Assembly: GCA_037178675.1 (NCBI GenBank)
Contig: JAYMGJ010000611.1
Location: 1 to 62,166, forward strand
Direction: 5' to 3'
DNA from: Scleroderma bovista
Taxonomy: Eukaryota > Basidiomycota > Agaricomycetes > Boletales > Sclerodermataceae
DNA length: 62,166 nt
Below are positions 1 to 12,191 of this stretch, one piece after another. Position 1 is the stretch's first letter. Every line of letters begins with the position of its first letter. Both the position numbers and the translations under genes were made by a program. The notes beneath the pieces were generated by a model. That model ran no database searches. It was not told where the DNA came from and was given only the letters and a program-made list of their open reading frames with translations.

Positions 1-118
1 ATGCTGTTTGACAGTTGTCAATCCCTTGAATGCCTCGCTTGCAATTCTAATTGCGAAGAATGAACCACAACCACCTGTTGGCAAAATTCAACACCTATTT
101 GCCTATCCCACTACACAG

Positions 119-323
119 ATGTACCAGAGACATCTTGCACAGCTAGTTCTGTTGGAGAAAAGCGTTCTGTCAACTTCGAAACAATGGATTTCTCTGTGTT
201 AGTTTCCGAAGTGGATAATGCACGTGTCCATAGTGGTCTTGAAGCAACGAATCTTGTCAATGAAAACATGGCTCGGAGAATAGCATCCAGTGTCGTCGGA
301 ATTCACCAGGTACATACACAATA
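119..323 (+). CDS. Possible last exon of an unidentified gene
   Basis: A frame open from a plausible acceptor (cccactacacag, ending at 118) runs to a TAA at 321-323. It has a protein-like composition and an internal ATG at 184. I do not recognise the product. If real, it is the 3' end of a plus-strand gene that starts left of the window, or a small gene of its own. It cannot be spliced in frame into COX15 downstream, because the only nearby acceptor (ending at 382) gives the wrong frame. Confidence is low because the segment is short and has no known motif. Confidence 0.2.
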
Positions 324-375
324 AGTCACATGATCTTCTTCACCTTTGGTTTCACAACTTGAATCTGGTCTTCTA

Positions 376-2003
376 ATGCAAGCACATTTACTGCTGGACG
401 TGTTGTTGCGTCCAACCCTCCGGAATGGCTTTCGAACTACACTGCGACCCTCGATTGTTGGATTACAGGCCTCATCACTTGGCTTACTGAGCTGTCGTGC
501 TAACCTTCCAGTTCGGACTTCCTTACCGCCATGGAGGTCATACTCGGTCATCACACGCCAGGGGTCTGCCAAGCTTCGAGGACTTGGCCCCCGCTTTTTC
601 TCTACCAATTCGTCTCACTCAAGGGATGAGCCGTCTTCCCTACCTGTGCTTGCACCTCCCGTAGTTGGCCGATGGCTTTTGGTCTCCTCTGCATTGGTCT
701 TTGCAGTCATTGTTGTTGGCGGTGTCACGCGTCTTACCGAGTCAGGCCTTAGCATCACAGAATGGCGACCTATCACAGGTATTTTTCCACCTTTGACCGC
801 AGAGGATTGGTCCACGGAATTCGAGAAATACAGTGCAACTCCTGAATTTAAGTTGTCAGTTTGCCATGGCTTGAATAAGTTCTATGTTGGAGCTGACAAA
901 CACCACCAGGATCAATCACTCCATATCCTTGGACCAATTCAAGGAAATATTCTACATGGAATGGGGACACCGTGTTCTCGGACGTTTGATTGGCATCACA
1001 TTTGTTGTGCCATTGGCATACTTTGCAATCCGAAATAAACTTTCCCCGTCAATGCCAGCTAAATTAACAGGGATGGCCCTTTTGATCGGTTTCCAAGGTT
1101 TCCTGGGATGGTACATGGTAAAATCAGGACTTGAGGATTCAATTATGGATACACCGGGTGCAGTACCGCGAGTCTCTCAGTACCGTCTGGCTGCGCACCT
1201 TGGTGCTGCGCTTGTTTTGTACGCTGGTATGTTCGGGACAGGACTTGCAGCAATTAGGGATTGGAGGTACGCCCATGGAGGCACTTGGAGCGGCTCTACC
1301 TCTGTGACGTGGGAAGAAGTCCTTTCGAAACCGGCTGTAAAATCGTTTATCAGGAAATCTCGCGCTTTGACAGCGCTGGTAGTCCTAACTGCTCTTTCGG
1401 GTGGGTTGTATTCCTCAGTCGCTCAATTGCAGCTCATTGTCCTGGGAAGGTGCATTTGTCGCTGGTTTGGACGCTGGTTTGCTGTATAATGAATTCCCCC
1501 TAATGGGTGGGCGCATCGCGCCGCCTGCGGATGAATTATTCTCTCCCGCATATGCCAAACGAGCTGATAGATCTGACATCTGGTGGAGAAATATTTTTGA
1601 GAATCCAACAACAGTTCAATTTGACCACAGGGTCCTGGTAAGTCTCAGTACCTTTCTTTGGATCGGACAATCCTTATACACGGTTTCCTGGCAGGCCATG
1701 ACAACATACCTCAGTACATGTCTCTTATATTTGCACAGCCGCCGTAAACCTATTGGAGCCGCTTTACCGCCCGCAGCTCGGGCATCCATGACAGCGGCCT
1801 TTGTCATGGCAAATGTGCAAGTATTGCTCGGACTGGCCACGCTTCTCTATCTTGTGCCCGTGCCCGTTGCGGCCTCGCATCAAGCGGGTAGTGTGGCACT
1901 GTTGACTACAATGATCTCTTTGCTTGTTGCATTGCGCAGGCCCACCAGGGCAGCACAACTCTGGCGTAATACTAGAGTTCATGCCAGGAAGGCCCCCCAT
2001 TGA
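376..2003 (+). CDS. COX15: Heme A synthase COX15, mitochondrial inner membrane
   Basis: COX15 oxidises heme O to heme A for cytochrome c oxidase in the inner mitochondrial membrane. The model is four exons: 376-854, 910-1400, 1450-1637 and 1695-2003, giving 488 residues, usual for the family. After a basic, Ser/Arg-rich presequence come the family signatures GGVTRLTESGLSITEW, MEWGHRVLGR, YRLAAHLGAALV, PLMGGRIAPP, FDHRVL and SHQAGSVALL. The conserved histidines expected to bind heme are in MEWGHR, RLAAHLG, FDHRV and ASHQAG. The start is the first ATG in frame; an upstream in-frame TTG was ignored. Intron 3 (1638-1694, 57 nt) is a multiple of three with no stop, so reading through it would add 19 residues between FDHRVL and AMTTYL; the family alignment needs it removed. 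The gene converges on the proteasome gene, with 153 bp between stop codons. Identity is firm; splice sites are by eye. Confidence 0.93.
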
Positions 2004-2156
2004 TCGTAGTAGCACGAGCATTCCATCTAACCCCTCCCCCCCTGTCCAATAATTTACTCCATATAGTGACTGCATTCTCATACTCGATGCTGTGATCGCT
2101 CGAGACATTGACACAAAGGATACGTATCATGTTCCAGAGAAGCATATATCTACACA

Positions 2157-3225
2157 TTATCCTGACATTTGTACATCTTCATCTGGGACTGGTGGGGGGA
2201 CTGCATCTGCAGCCTCCTTCTGATCCATGCCTCCTAAGTAAACTGCCACAGTCTCCCCATCCAAGATGCGGAATTTACCAGGAGGCGAGACAGGCTTTTC
2301 ATGCACACCGACAGGTCCAATGATGCCAATGGACGTGTTATTTATATGGAGTTCTTTATCCTGCTGGAGTGTCTCCCTGAGTGCATGGAGGCCATGCTTG
2401 ATCAGCTCCTCCAGAGAGCCTAAGGTAAAAGATTAATATACATGATATAGGTCAGCCAAAAGGGTGGACGAACAGTCTGCGAAAGCCTTGTAATGCTTCT
2501 CCAGGTAAGTCTTAGCACTCTGGCTGCGAGCACCGATCGACATGGCGAAGTATTCGTATGAATTCCCCGACGGAGAGAACTCAAACAAATGAGGACCAGA
2601 CTGGTCTTGCCCAATGACGAGGAATCCTACACCGTATGGTCTCCTACCGTATTCTTGGGTGTTGGTTTGCGCCTCTGTTCCTCGTGTGTGATGACCCAGA
2701 ACAGATGAGAACTCGGAAAGGGGGACTTACTGTCAGCAATAGCAGACACAAGGCGGTTGACTGGCATTGGTCGGTTGAAGATCATCCGCTCTCCCATGGC
2801 TTGTTGTCGCATGAAATTGCTTATACCAGGTCAAGCATCTCGTCCAAATGCGCGACTGGATCATACCTGAGTACGCGCGCGTCTGATGTCAAACCTGCGA
2901 TAGCAATGCCAACATGGTCATCTATTCGAAACATCTTCTGTTGGTATGAGGCCAACTCTCCAGTCGAGCGCTGCGCGGCCCATCAGTAATATGCATATGC
3001 AGATTGAAAGAGAATCGGCGACCTTCAGGACTAACAATATGGCATGTGTCTTTGATCGCAGACCAACTGCCGCAGATCCTTGCTTCACGGCCTCGAGAGC
3101 ATATTCAACTTGATGAAGACGGCCTTGAGGAGAAAAGACGGTATTATCCGAGTCGTAGGTGTTTCTAAACTACCGAAAGCCATCAATTTAGTGGAAAACC
3201 GACCTGATCAACCTGTACACACCAT
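2157..3225 (-). CDS. PRE5: 20S proteasome subunit alpha6 (PSMA1/Pre5)
   Basis: A structural alpha subunit of the 20S core particle, forming part of the outer gated ring. Visible signatures are the alpha N-terminal motif [20 protein letters not shown] followed by [10 protein letters not shown], then [28 protein letters not shown], a PYGVGFL motif and [18 protein letters not shown]. These match PSMA1/Pre5 better than the other alpha subunits, mainly through [11 protein letters not shown]. The initiator ATG (3223-3225) stands alone as a 3-nt coding exon. It is followed by a 53-nt intron (3170-3222, GTGTGT...GGTAG), after which the next exon starts with TTT AGA AAC. Several more short introns follow. 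The C-terminus is [11 protein letters not shown] followed by a Pro/acidic tail, and the stop is at 2157-2159. The start lies 156 bp downstream of the stop of the next minus-strand gene. Confidence 0.9.
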
Positions 3226-3381
3226 GGTAGCAGATGAGGATGAGCAGGCCTATGGTTTCCTCGACTTGGTGACGCGTACTTTTGAATGATCACGTGATAC
3301 GGTGTATACAGTGTCTACGAGTCGCGATGGCTTGACAAGGGCATACAATCAATCGAATAATATATGGTAAATATATGTTGT

Positions 3382-6300
3382 TCAACGTGTGCCCTTCTTA
3401 TCCGCCCGCCACTCCTTGAATATGCCGTCCAAGCTCTTGTATATCAAGTGCGAGGGCAAACAGCGGATGATCTCACCCACCCTTTCCTCCGCCTCCGATT
3501 TCCCCTTCTCACCATTCGCCCTTTGTGCGTAGTCGAGTGCCATGTAGAAAATCGCGAGAACAGCTAGGGAGACATGGGTCTGTTGTGCACCGTGACCTGT
3601 CGATTGAGTAAGAGCAGTGAGCAGGGGCCCAGAGATGCTTGGAGCAGAGATTGCAGGCGTAGACTGTGAGAAAGGTGTGGCGCGCTCCCCACGAACAAGC
3701 CTCAATAGTATCTCGAGCAAGTTGTCGACTTCGGTCATGTGGGTTTTGAGGAAACGTTGTCTCTCCGTTTGCACGCCAACAGGGGAATTTATAGCCCATC
3801 CGTCCAGGACTGTCCAGATAGTGGGGGCCTGCGATGGATATCAATAACAAGTCGAAGTAGGGAAGACCATTTAGCTCATACCGGATCAGGATCCGTGACC
3901 TCGATCTTCTTCTCCCACCCGTCCGCGGCATCTCCAGTAACCCAAAACATGCGCCCAAATATGCTCTTCAGCCACTCTTGTACATCTCCGGACTTGACCC
4001 ATTTGGGTTCAGACAATGGTCGGTCAGTGTCCAGGTAGACAATCAGGGTTGTTTTCGAAGGCAACGGGTTATTCCAGAAAGGAGGTATGGTTTCATCCAT
4101 CATGGAAGTGTCGGATACCATGGGTAAAGGAGAATACGACTTCGCTGCCTCTGAAAGGCCTTCGATCTGAGATAGTATAAGTAGGACCCACGCTACGAAA
4201 GATAAGTTTCACGCACAACGACCCCACTTATTTCATCGCCTCCTTCCTTCTCGAGGTTAATACACACCTCTATGCGGCCTTCGGTCCTGTAGACACGAAG
4301 GTACTGAACAACTTCGGCGTCAATGACTAACCGCTTGGTACCAGCGGCATATGATATAGACAGTCGATTCGCAGATGGAACTCGCGCTTTCTTTGGCGTA
4401 ACAACGGTCACAGCATGCGTCGAATCGCCATAGGTGGAACTCGAAGAAGTAGAGAGTAGCGTATTGGATGTAGGCGACGCTGGCGGCTCCGGGAGGTGTT
4501 CCTGGTCGTTGTCCTGCGCGATGGTCGTGTTGTTCTCCAGAGTAGGCTGGGTGTCCCCACCGGGTTGAGAAGCGGCCTCCTCTTCTTGGGAGAACAGCCC
4601 TCCGTCTTGGGCATCATCGAGAATAGTGGATGTGAGTGAAGGGAAAGCTTGCAATGGTCTGAGTTCAGCATGATCGCTGGAAAATTGTGAATCGCCATGC
4701 CCTGCGTGGTCAGCAGACTGTTCCTTCGCAGAGCGAGGCATATCAGATTGAGCAGCGGGGGTTGCAGAAGCACGACTGGACCCCACGTCAAATGAAGAAC
4801 TCAAGGAGACACTTGACTGAGAAGCAAGATGGGATGACTCAACAAGAGGGGAGTTAAACAAGTTATCCACTTTCTCGTCAACAGCCCCAGGTTGCGTCGC
4901 TTCTGCAATGGTGACATCACTCTCCACTTCAGGTAGAACAAGGTTATCATCCACGTCCGGCTGAGTGTCCACAGCATCGGAGCATGGATCTGGAAGAACG
5001 CTTTTGTGAGGTTCTGATAGCTGATGGTCATCGACCCCAGCGTTATCACTGGCCTCATGGAGAATCAAAGATGGGAAAAGACCACCAGTATTAGGGTTGC
5101 CTTCAGAGAACAAGTTAGTTGCATGAAGCCTTCCAGCCGTCAGATGGACGCTCCAATAATACCCCAAAGCATCCATCGAAAGCAAAAAACGGGGAAGTGG
5201 TCGAGAACTCACCATCACCCGCAACACTCGGCTCCGCATCCAGAGTCTTTGCTTCAGTGACAACAGTCTGAGAATCCTCAACCTGGCTCACGCAAAGTTG
5301 ATCTTCATCATCGCCATGAGCGTCAGCATCAGTAACATCTGCTTCGCCCTCGGCAATCGCGGCCATCAGCCAGTCGCCATCACTCGCAGTCTCGGCGACA
5401 CTAGGGGCTGCACTAGCCCTTCCCATCCCATCAATCTCATTACTGGCCGTGTCGCTCATCTGGCTTCCGTGGGGTAGAGGCGGACGCTCGCGTCCCTCCT
5501 CGGCATCAACATCATCATCCTCAAGCTTCTTGCGTTTTCCTTTGCGTGAGTCCATAGGCGTAGCACCGGGCGGAAACGACGAATTGTGCGGAATAGGATG
5601 TGAGTCATCCGGTGAAACAGGTGTGTGGAAGTAGATGCGAATGCGAGATGGAGGTTGAACGATAACCGCAGTATTCATTACGCTGGAAGACTCAGCTTTG
5701 ACCCCCACAGCGGCAGAATCTGCACTTTCGACGAGACCACCTTCGCCTTTGGGTGTAGGCTCAGTATTTTCTGCACTCGCGGAAGAATCGGCTTCCAACG
5801 AGTCTTGTTTAAATGAACTAATCGGAGGATCAATGAGAGCAGCAGCCACTTCTTTCTCCTCTGCTTTGACAACGACGGGCAGCACTCCCCAAGTCCATCC
5901 GAGGTCAGGCATTTCAAGCCCCACAATCTTAAAGTCTGTGAGAGTGCGCCGATTTTCGTCCTTTTTACCACCACTCGGAATGCTTCCCATCGACGCATCA
6001 CGGTTCCCAATATGAGCACCTGGTCCATCCTGTCGCCCACTGCGACCCTGGCCATGACTTCGACCACGGAAATTGGCACCACCCATGTTTCCCTGATGGT
6101 GACCCGCATTGAACGACCCACCTCTGCGGCCATGGAAATCCTGTTTCCCGAATCCTCCTCTAGAGCCGTGACCACGAAGGGAACCCTGTTGACCGCCGCC
6201 TCGACCAGCTCCACTACCCATGAACACGTTGCCCCGGCCACGCTGGCCACTCATTCCTCCTCGACCTCCCACGGGTCCCTTGCCTCTTCCCCCACCTGTA

Positions 6301-7034
6301 GGACCACCTCGATTACTCATGCCTCCCCTGCTTCCGCCGAGTGGGATCTGGTTGGCACCTTGTTGGTTTTGACCCTGGCCATACATACTCGTATTCGGGG
6401 GTGGGGGCGGGGGTTGGAACTGAGGCTGAGGTGGAGGGCCTGATTGACGCGGTTGGTTTCCACTGGGACCATCGAACCTTTGTCTCTTGGCAGGAGGCAA
6501 GTGCTGAGGTGGTGTATGATGTATTCCGTGACTGGGTCGTGGTTGCTGCGGAGGTTGTTGTGGAAAGTAGGGTTGCGGGGGCGCCATGGCCTGGTGTGGT
6601 TGTTGGTACGTTGGCTGAGACATAACGGGTTGCGGAGTCTGTGGGACGTATGCCTGGAATCCAGCGGATGCATGGTATGGGTTATACTGAGGCTGGGGTT
6701 GAGCTTGAGGGGGGGGTGGAGGAGGAGCCATCGGAGGTGCAGATTGATAGGGTTGCTGGTGCTGTTGTCTTTGCTGCCAATGGAGGGTCTGGCCGCCATA
6801 ACCGTAATTTGCGTATAGCGCGCTCTGTTCGGGAGGCGGTCTTGGTGGCTGCGGTGCTGTCCAGGGTGTACCGTACGCTGTTGTCGGTTGTTGGACTTGG
6901 TGTTGGTGTTGTGCTGCCGCTGCTGCTGCCCAGTACGCCGAGTAGTCTGGCTGGGCTGCTGCTGGTGGGCCTGGCGGAAGTGGGGGCTGAGGAGGATTAT
7001 ACGTCGGTTGAGGAACGAATGGATTCTTGTTCAT
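3382..7034 (-). CDS. Large RGG-box, Pro/Gln-rich low-complexity protein, function unknown
   Basis: Not assigned to a named family. The protein starts MNKNPFVPQPTYNPPQPP. Its first ~200 residues are rich in Pro, Gln, Tyr and Ala, with runs such as YWAAAAAAQHQHQ, like prion-like domains. A dense RGG/RG region follows (about 5990-6320), typical of RNA-binding or phase-separating proteins. Short conserved-looking blocks come next (DFKIVGLEMPDLGWTWGVLP; SRIRIYFHTP), then a basic KGKRKKLEDDD stretch and a long acidic Ser-rich region. The C-terminal part looks folded (LSISYAAGTKRLVIDAEVVQ; WVKSGDVQEWLKSIFGRMF; a helical end at 3382-3770). I join three long open segments through introns near 5100-5213, 4130-4220 and 3800-3890; frames and GT/AG sites agree, for instance a GTGCGT donor and CTCAG acceptor around 4169-4220. 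A role in RNA metabolism or transcription is inferred from composition only. It could be two genes if one junction is wrong. Confidence 0.65.
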
Positions 7035-7309
7035 AGTCAATTTTTTGAATCGATGGTGCGATCTGAACTTCCGTGCTTGCACGACACCCACGACGTTTCG
7101 ACGCCGTCAGAGACAGCGAACTTGGCCAAAACCTCTTGGCTTAGTCATCGAAGGATACCCGGTGGCGCACAGAACTGCGATATCATAAAATACATAAACT
7201 AGTACATCTTGTAAAATTTAGATCAACCCGTCGTTACCACAACTAGAAGTGAATTGATGAATTCCACGAATGAGCATCACTGGAAGATGTAGTCGCATTC
7301 GTTCAACTA

Positions 7310-8152
7310 CTACAGAATCGATCCTGACGGTCCCCCTTCCGTCAACCTTTGTTCGCGTGCAGTCTATCGTGGGCAGATGAGTATGACCAACAAGAAAAGG
7401 GAAATAACATGCATCGTGAGCTTGCATCTCCCGGAACAAATCATCAGCATGGATTCTCAGTCTATCCGCCTCCTGGCTCAACCTCTGCGCATTCTGTTCC
7501 TTAGCCTAAGCATTTATGTAATTGAGATCGTTGTTGTCCATGAATTTGGGAAAACGAACTTGGAGATCACTTTGAGCGTTATGAAGACTGGAGACAGCCC
7601 GGTCGTGTGTATCAGTCGCCTTTCGTAGGGCCTGGATAGTGTTGTGTTCCTTGTCCGTCATCTTTTTCACCGTTTTCGCCGCTTTCCGAGCATCCTTGAA
7701 ATAAAGAGGGTTGGTCGAATTGAGAGCCATTCATAGGCAAAGATACTGGCTAACCTTCGAAGCCTTGGTCTGTGATTTTTCCGTGTTCCTGAGCTGCTTC
7801 AGGGCGTCTTGGTAGCTCCTACCCTCGGCTTTCGCTTCCTCTACGACAGCTTCTTCTCTCGCTGTATGAAGCATGACAAGTGGCAGGACGATGGCAGCAA
7901 AGCGAATGGATCTACCATGGTTATCACTGAGGAGTGTCTCAGGTAGGTGAAACAGGAACGAGATGTCGAACACAGACCTGATAACTGTATTTGATATTAG
8001 GTGAACTTGCACGGAGAGCCTTGGACTTCAAGGCTTTCTCTGGGTCGGCCAAGCGAGGTTCAAGGTGTTTAGGAGTATTGCACACGATTCGTTGCTACTG
8101 TGGAGTTCAGTTTCATACACTTCTTACGGTGGTCAAGTGGGGCTAACGCCAT
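7310..8152 (-). CDS. Small charged coiled-coil protein, function unknown
   Basis: Several short exons joined in frame give an Ala/Lys/Glu-rich helical protein: a segment with EEAVVEEAKAEGRSYQDAL, then DARKAAKTVKKMTDKEHNT, then AKEQNAQRLSQEADRLRIHA, ending in a short tail GGPSGSIL with its stop at 7310-7312. Introns have normal ends, for example 7682 to 7760 with GTTAGC...TTCAAG on the minus strand. The heptad-like spacing of Ala and Leu suggests one long coiled coil. No enzyme motif is visible. The start is uncertain: an ATG at 8150-8152 can be spliced in frame to the ALKSKALRA segment, but another first exon is possible. It lies head to head with the mechanosensitive channel gene, only ~120 bp away. 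Confidence 0.5.
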
Positions 8153-8275
8153 CGATCATCCCTCCCACCCGATTACCCACTGTCCTGTCCATACACCCTA
8201 CTACGTCGTGTCCTGGAGAACACGCATTGCTGAGAGTTTGTCAGAATCGGAAACTGATAGCGCAGAGTGATCATC

Positions 8276-11200
8276 ATGAAAGGTCAGCTCCACCGAGAAC
8301 CGTCGTTCCCACAAGAATCCGTTTTCAAAGCGCACCACGATTCAGACTGCGACTCTGCAGCGTGGACGCCCCTTCGACCACCCAGTGGGTACGTCAAGGT
8401 CGCTAGCGCATCTCCCGTTGAATTGTGTTCCCCAGCGGTCTCGCCGCGCCATTCCCGCGAAAAGCTGGTATCAGACGCTTCGAAACCTGTAATGGCGCAC
8501 AGACAGAATAGCCAAAGCTCGAGTTCTGAGCAAAATGCTAAGCAGTCTGCAAGCCAAAAACCGACAGTCCATTATCCGGACGATGTCGGTCATGAACCTC
8601 ATTCCGCCTATGTCAACAGTCCCCCCAGGTTCGACTCACAAGTACCCTCAGCTGCTTCTAGTGACGCAGAAGATGAAGATGAAGACTTTGACTGGAGTGG
8701 AGACGAAGATCTAGAAGAGGAAGAGGCCAAGTTTGAGAAACAAGCCGGCATCAAGCTTCAGTCTCGGCGCTCGCTGTGGAGGTTGGTGCCTTTTTCCTGA
8801 CTGTAGCTGCAGAGCGTTTCTCATCTCCCTCAGGCTGGTCACTTTCCTCTTCTCCACCCTTATAGGATCAGTCTTCCTCGCTGGGGTCCTGGTGACTCCA
8901 GCGTTGATCGTCAATTTCTATTGGTACAAACCTCATCCAACCGACGACCGGCGCTATATTGCTCAGAATGTCGAGGCATGGCTACTCTGGGCCGCTGCCA
9001 ACGTTGTCATATCATGGGCACTTGCCATGATTGTGGACGTAATCCCTGTTATCATTCGCATATTGATATCCCTCTCGTGGGGTCATGTGTCTGAAGAAGT
9101 CAAAACACGTATCGAACTGTACAATTCCATCAAGGATATCTTCAAACCCGTGTTGTATGCTTCCAGCGCATGGATTAGCTGGGTCATCTTGTTTGAGAAT
9201 ATATTCCACTTGCACAACCCCTCCAGCAACGTTCAAAGCTATGCTGCGTATACTGACCGCGTATGTGTGGACAACATTAAATTCGGAACGTCATAATGAC
9301 TGAGGGCACTTCCAGGTTGCTCAAGCTATTGAATTCCTATTCTTCTTTGGTCTTGTTTTCTGCGCACAACGGATGTTATCCCATGCCATAGGTAGTTCTC
9401 CATCATCGAAATTCTTTCTTGTGCTTATGGTTCCCAGCTTTCGCGTTCCATCGGACGGCATTCAGAGAACGCCTTGAGGAGCTCGATCTCGGACTCCGTG
9501 TCATCGAACAGCTCCGCAATTATAAACCAAAGCATCGACATCAAAAGTCGACTAGCCACATACCTATATTTTCCGCGCGCTCACTTATGGTGCCCTTTAC
9601 TGAAAAAGATGGTTTCAATTTCCTCGGTAGCCGCCAGCATGCAGAAAACCCAGCACATTCAATCGATGACGGATGCGACGCCGAGACCGAAGATAAGAGT
9701 CGCAAAGGGAAAGGCAAGCATAAGTCAAAGGAGTCGAAAGCATTGACGAAGACCGACTCTGCTGTTGACATGTTGCCGGACAAGGGCCCATCCACACCCG
9801 GTGCGTTTGGATCAGGCACCGACGCATCCCCTGAGGAGTGTAATACTCCTCACCAATACCCACCGACATCTTCGCGTTGGGCGTCGTCATCAGACCATCA
9901 TGATGATTACAACCCCGCCCTTCATGCTGCTAGGGTACTGAAGTCTGCTGTCCTCCATGATGCAAGAAACATCAAGGGCAACAACTATGACCTAACCGAG
10001 GTTGTCACAAGTGTCACCACTACCTATGATGCCAAGGTACGTCGTTTTCATTCCTATTTCGACAAAGAGATCATTGTTGCTACATAGCGCCTGGCTCGGG
10101 CTATTTACGCCGCATTCCGAGATCGACACAGGACGTATCTGATTCCCTCGGACTTTTACCCTGCCTTCCATACCCACCGAGAAGCTGAAAGTGCCTTCCG
10201 TGTTTTTGACAGAGACAATAATGGCGACATATCCCGCGCTGAAATCAAATCCACTCTGTTGCGAATGTATAAGGAACGGCGCTTTCTATCTCGCAGTATG
10301 CGTGACGTTAGCGCAGCTCTCAAGTTACTGAACCACATACTACTCCTTATTTCTCTAGTGATATTGTTCTTTATCTCACTCAGCATATTTGGTGTGAATG
10401 TCACACAATCGCTGACTAGCGTATATACGTTGGGTATCGCTGCGAGTTTCGTTTTCAAAAACTCTGCTAGTAATGCGTTTGATGCGATCATGTTCTTGTT
10501 TGTGGCACAGTGAGCACTCAATTAATCCTTCCAACTAACGCTAATGCCCCTTCTGTAGTCCATTTGACACTGGGGACCGCTGTTTCATTAATGGTGAGTT
10601 ATTGTCACCTAACCTTCCATTGTGGATTGACCGCTGGATAGACGAGAACCTGGTCGTTAAGAAGATGGGTCTGTTTGCAGTAAGTGTATCTCTGCTATGT
10701 GTCGCCGTGATGTTCACTGGAGATCGGTGAAAGACTGTATTTACTCGCTCAGATGGCACCGAAAGCTATTACTTTAATAGCCAACTCTTCACGAAGTTTA
10801 TGTGGGCTTTATGTTTTCTCCGTTCGGTGATACATACTCACTCTTATGCAGAACAAATGTTCGTCGGAGTGATGTATGTCTCGTCAATTCATTTCTAGAA
10901 GCCCCACTGACGAATAGAACTAGAAAATGGCGGAAGTCCTGATGATGCAAGTAGCCTGGCGCACACCGTTGGATAAGCTGGACGAACTCGAGAAATGTCT
11001 CAATGAATGGCTCTCAACAGAAGAGAATAGGTGGTTCCAACCTACGACAACGATCATGTTGCAAAGTATCAACTTTCAACGCTCCCTCGAAATAACCATT
11101 GGCATTCCCCACAATGCGTACGTTTCCAGTATCCCATAAGAGGAAGAAATGGTACTGACCTGACGCAGAACTTGGCAGGATTGGGGACTCAAGGTCGCGC

Positions 11201-11481
11201 GTAAAACGGCTTTCCACGCTGCTGTGCAATATTATTGTCGACAGCTTGGTATAGTCTACTACGAGTCACCAATGCCTATTGCATATGCGGACGCAGACAC
11301 CCAACTGTATTCTCCGCCTCCGGAGATTAGCGCCGAAGTCGATGGTGTGTCGACAGAGATCGATGCTACGCCGCGGAATCTTATGGGTTTCACACCACCC
11401 CATTCAACGGGATCGCACTTGAGGGCGAGGAAGAGTAGAAGTCGGAAAGCGGCTGTGCGCACAGCTGCTGGTGATGGTTAA
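8276..11481 (+). CDS. EF-hand MscS-family mechanosensitive channel
   Basis: A fungal/plant-type MscS channel with a calcium-binding EF-hand, the architecture of fission yeast Msy1 and Msy2, which act in the ER membrane during osmotic shock. The N-terminus is cytosolic and Ser/Pro-rich and ends in an acidic patch (DAEDEDEDFDWSGDEDLEEE). Hydrophobic segments follow (TLIGSVFLAGVLVTPALIV; AANVVISWALAMIVDVIPVI). A basic/acidic linker precedes one EF-hand loop, DRDNNGDISRAE (about 10210-10245), whose Asp/Asn/Asp/Glu positions fit calcium binding. Then come membrane helices LLLISLVILFFISLSIFGV, the pore-lining segment around AASFVFKNSASNAFDAIMF, and the MscS beta domain (FDTGDRCFIND, VVKKMG, NRWFQP). 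The C-terminus is basic. About nine short introns interrupt it. The start is the first ATG of the first long exon. Identity is confident; some splice sites are approximate. Confidence 0.88.
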
Positions 11482-12191
11482 AAGAACGACTTTGCGTTAT
11501 TCCGGGACACGGTGCTTGTAGATTCTACATGCATGTAATGCACGGCAAGACGAGGAAGTTGTTCCACCCTCCTCAAATGAAATTAGTGTTTACACAAGCG
11601 CATGATAGCATCGGATCCATAGCTGCATGATGTTCACATGAGGGACGGAACAGGTGAATATGATGAAGCGAAGTCTGGATTATCAGATCTGTACGCCTGG
11701 CCAGTCGCCGCCAAGCGCACTCACAACTTTTGCTCCCTTAGCACTAAGAAAAGTCGTTACTTCCTCTTCACCATGCGCGTAAAACTTTTACAATACGTCT
11801 GTGCTTTCGACCACGAAATGCCGATGAAAGACCATGAGTCGGGTGGATTTGAGTTGCTGTTGAAGTGAGTTGTGGGTGGCTTTGTCTTATTGTAGCTGCT
11901 CGTCTTGGGGATAAGTAAACGATTGTTGGTCGGGTTCATCGCTGACTTGAGCGTCGACGGAGCTGTTGGAGTGAAAGGACTTCATATAATGGTAGAGACT
12001 TGAAATGATCTTTGATCACAAGCCTATGGTGACTACACTATGATAATCCTCCTTCTCCTGGTACTCCCTTTCCGGCCGAGAGGGTGCTGCACTGCGTCGG
12101 ATACGTCTTTGAATGATCGCCGTACCGATATCATCAATGAAATCGGGGTATATGCTTGGCATCTCCTATATGGAAACGGACTCGTCAGCTT
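11482..12191. other. Intergenic, between two convergent genes
   Basis: About 700 bp between the stop of the MscS channel gene and the stop of the F-box gene. It contains only short open frames with no protein-like pattern, no repeats and no RNA gene that I can see. It probably holds the two 3' untranslated regions. Confidence 0.5.

Noticed and set aside
8..202. A short plus-strand open frame at the left edge
   Set aside because: It lacks a true ATG start, and the frame beside it (119-323) looks more protein-like.
6012..6820. Several long open frames on the plus strand and in other minus-strand frames across the RGG protein exon
   Set aside because: They are shadows of a GC-rich repetitive coding sequence; their compositions are low-complexity mirror images, with no motif or splice logic of their own.
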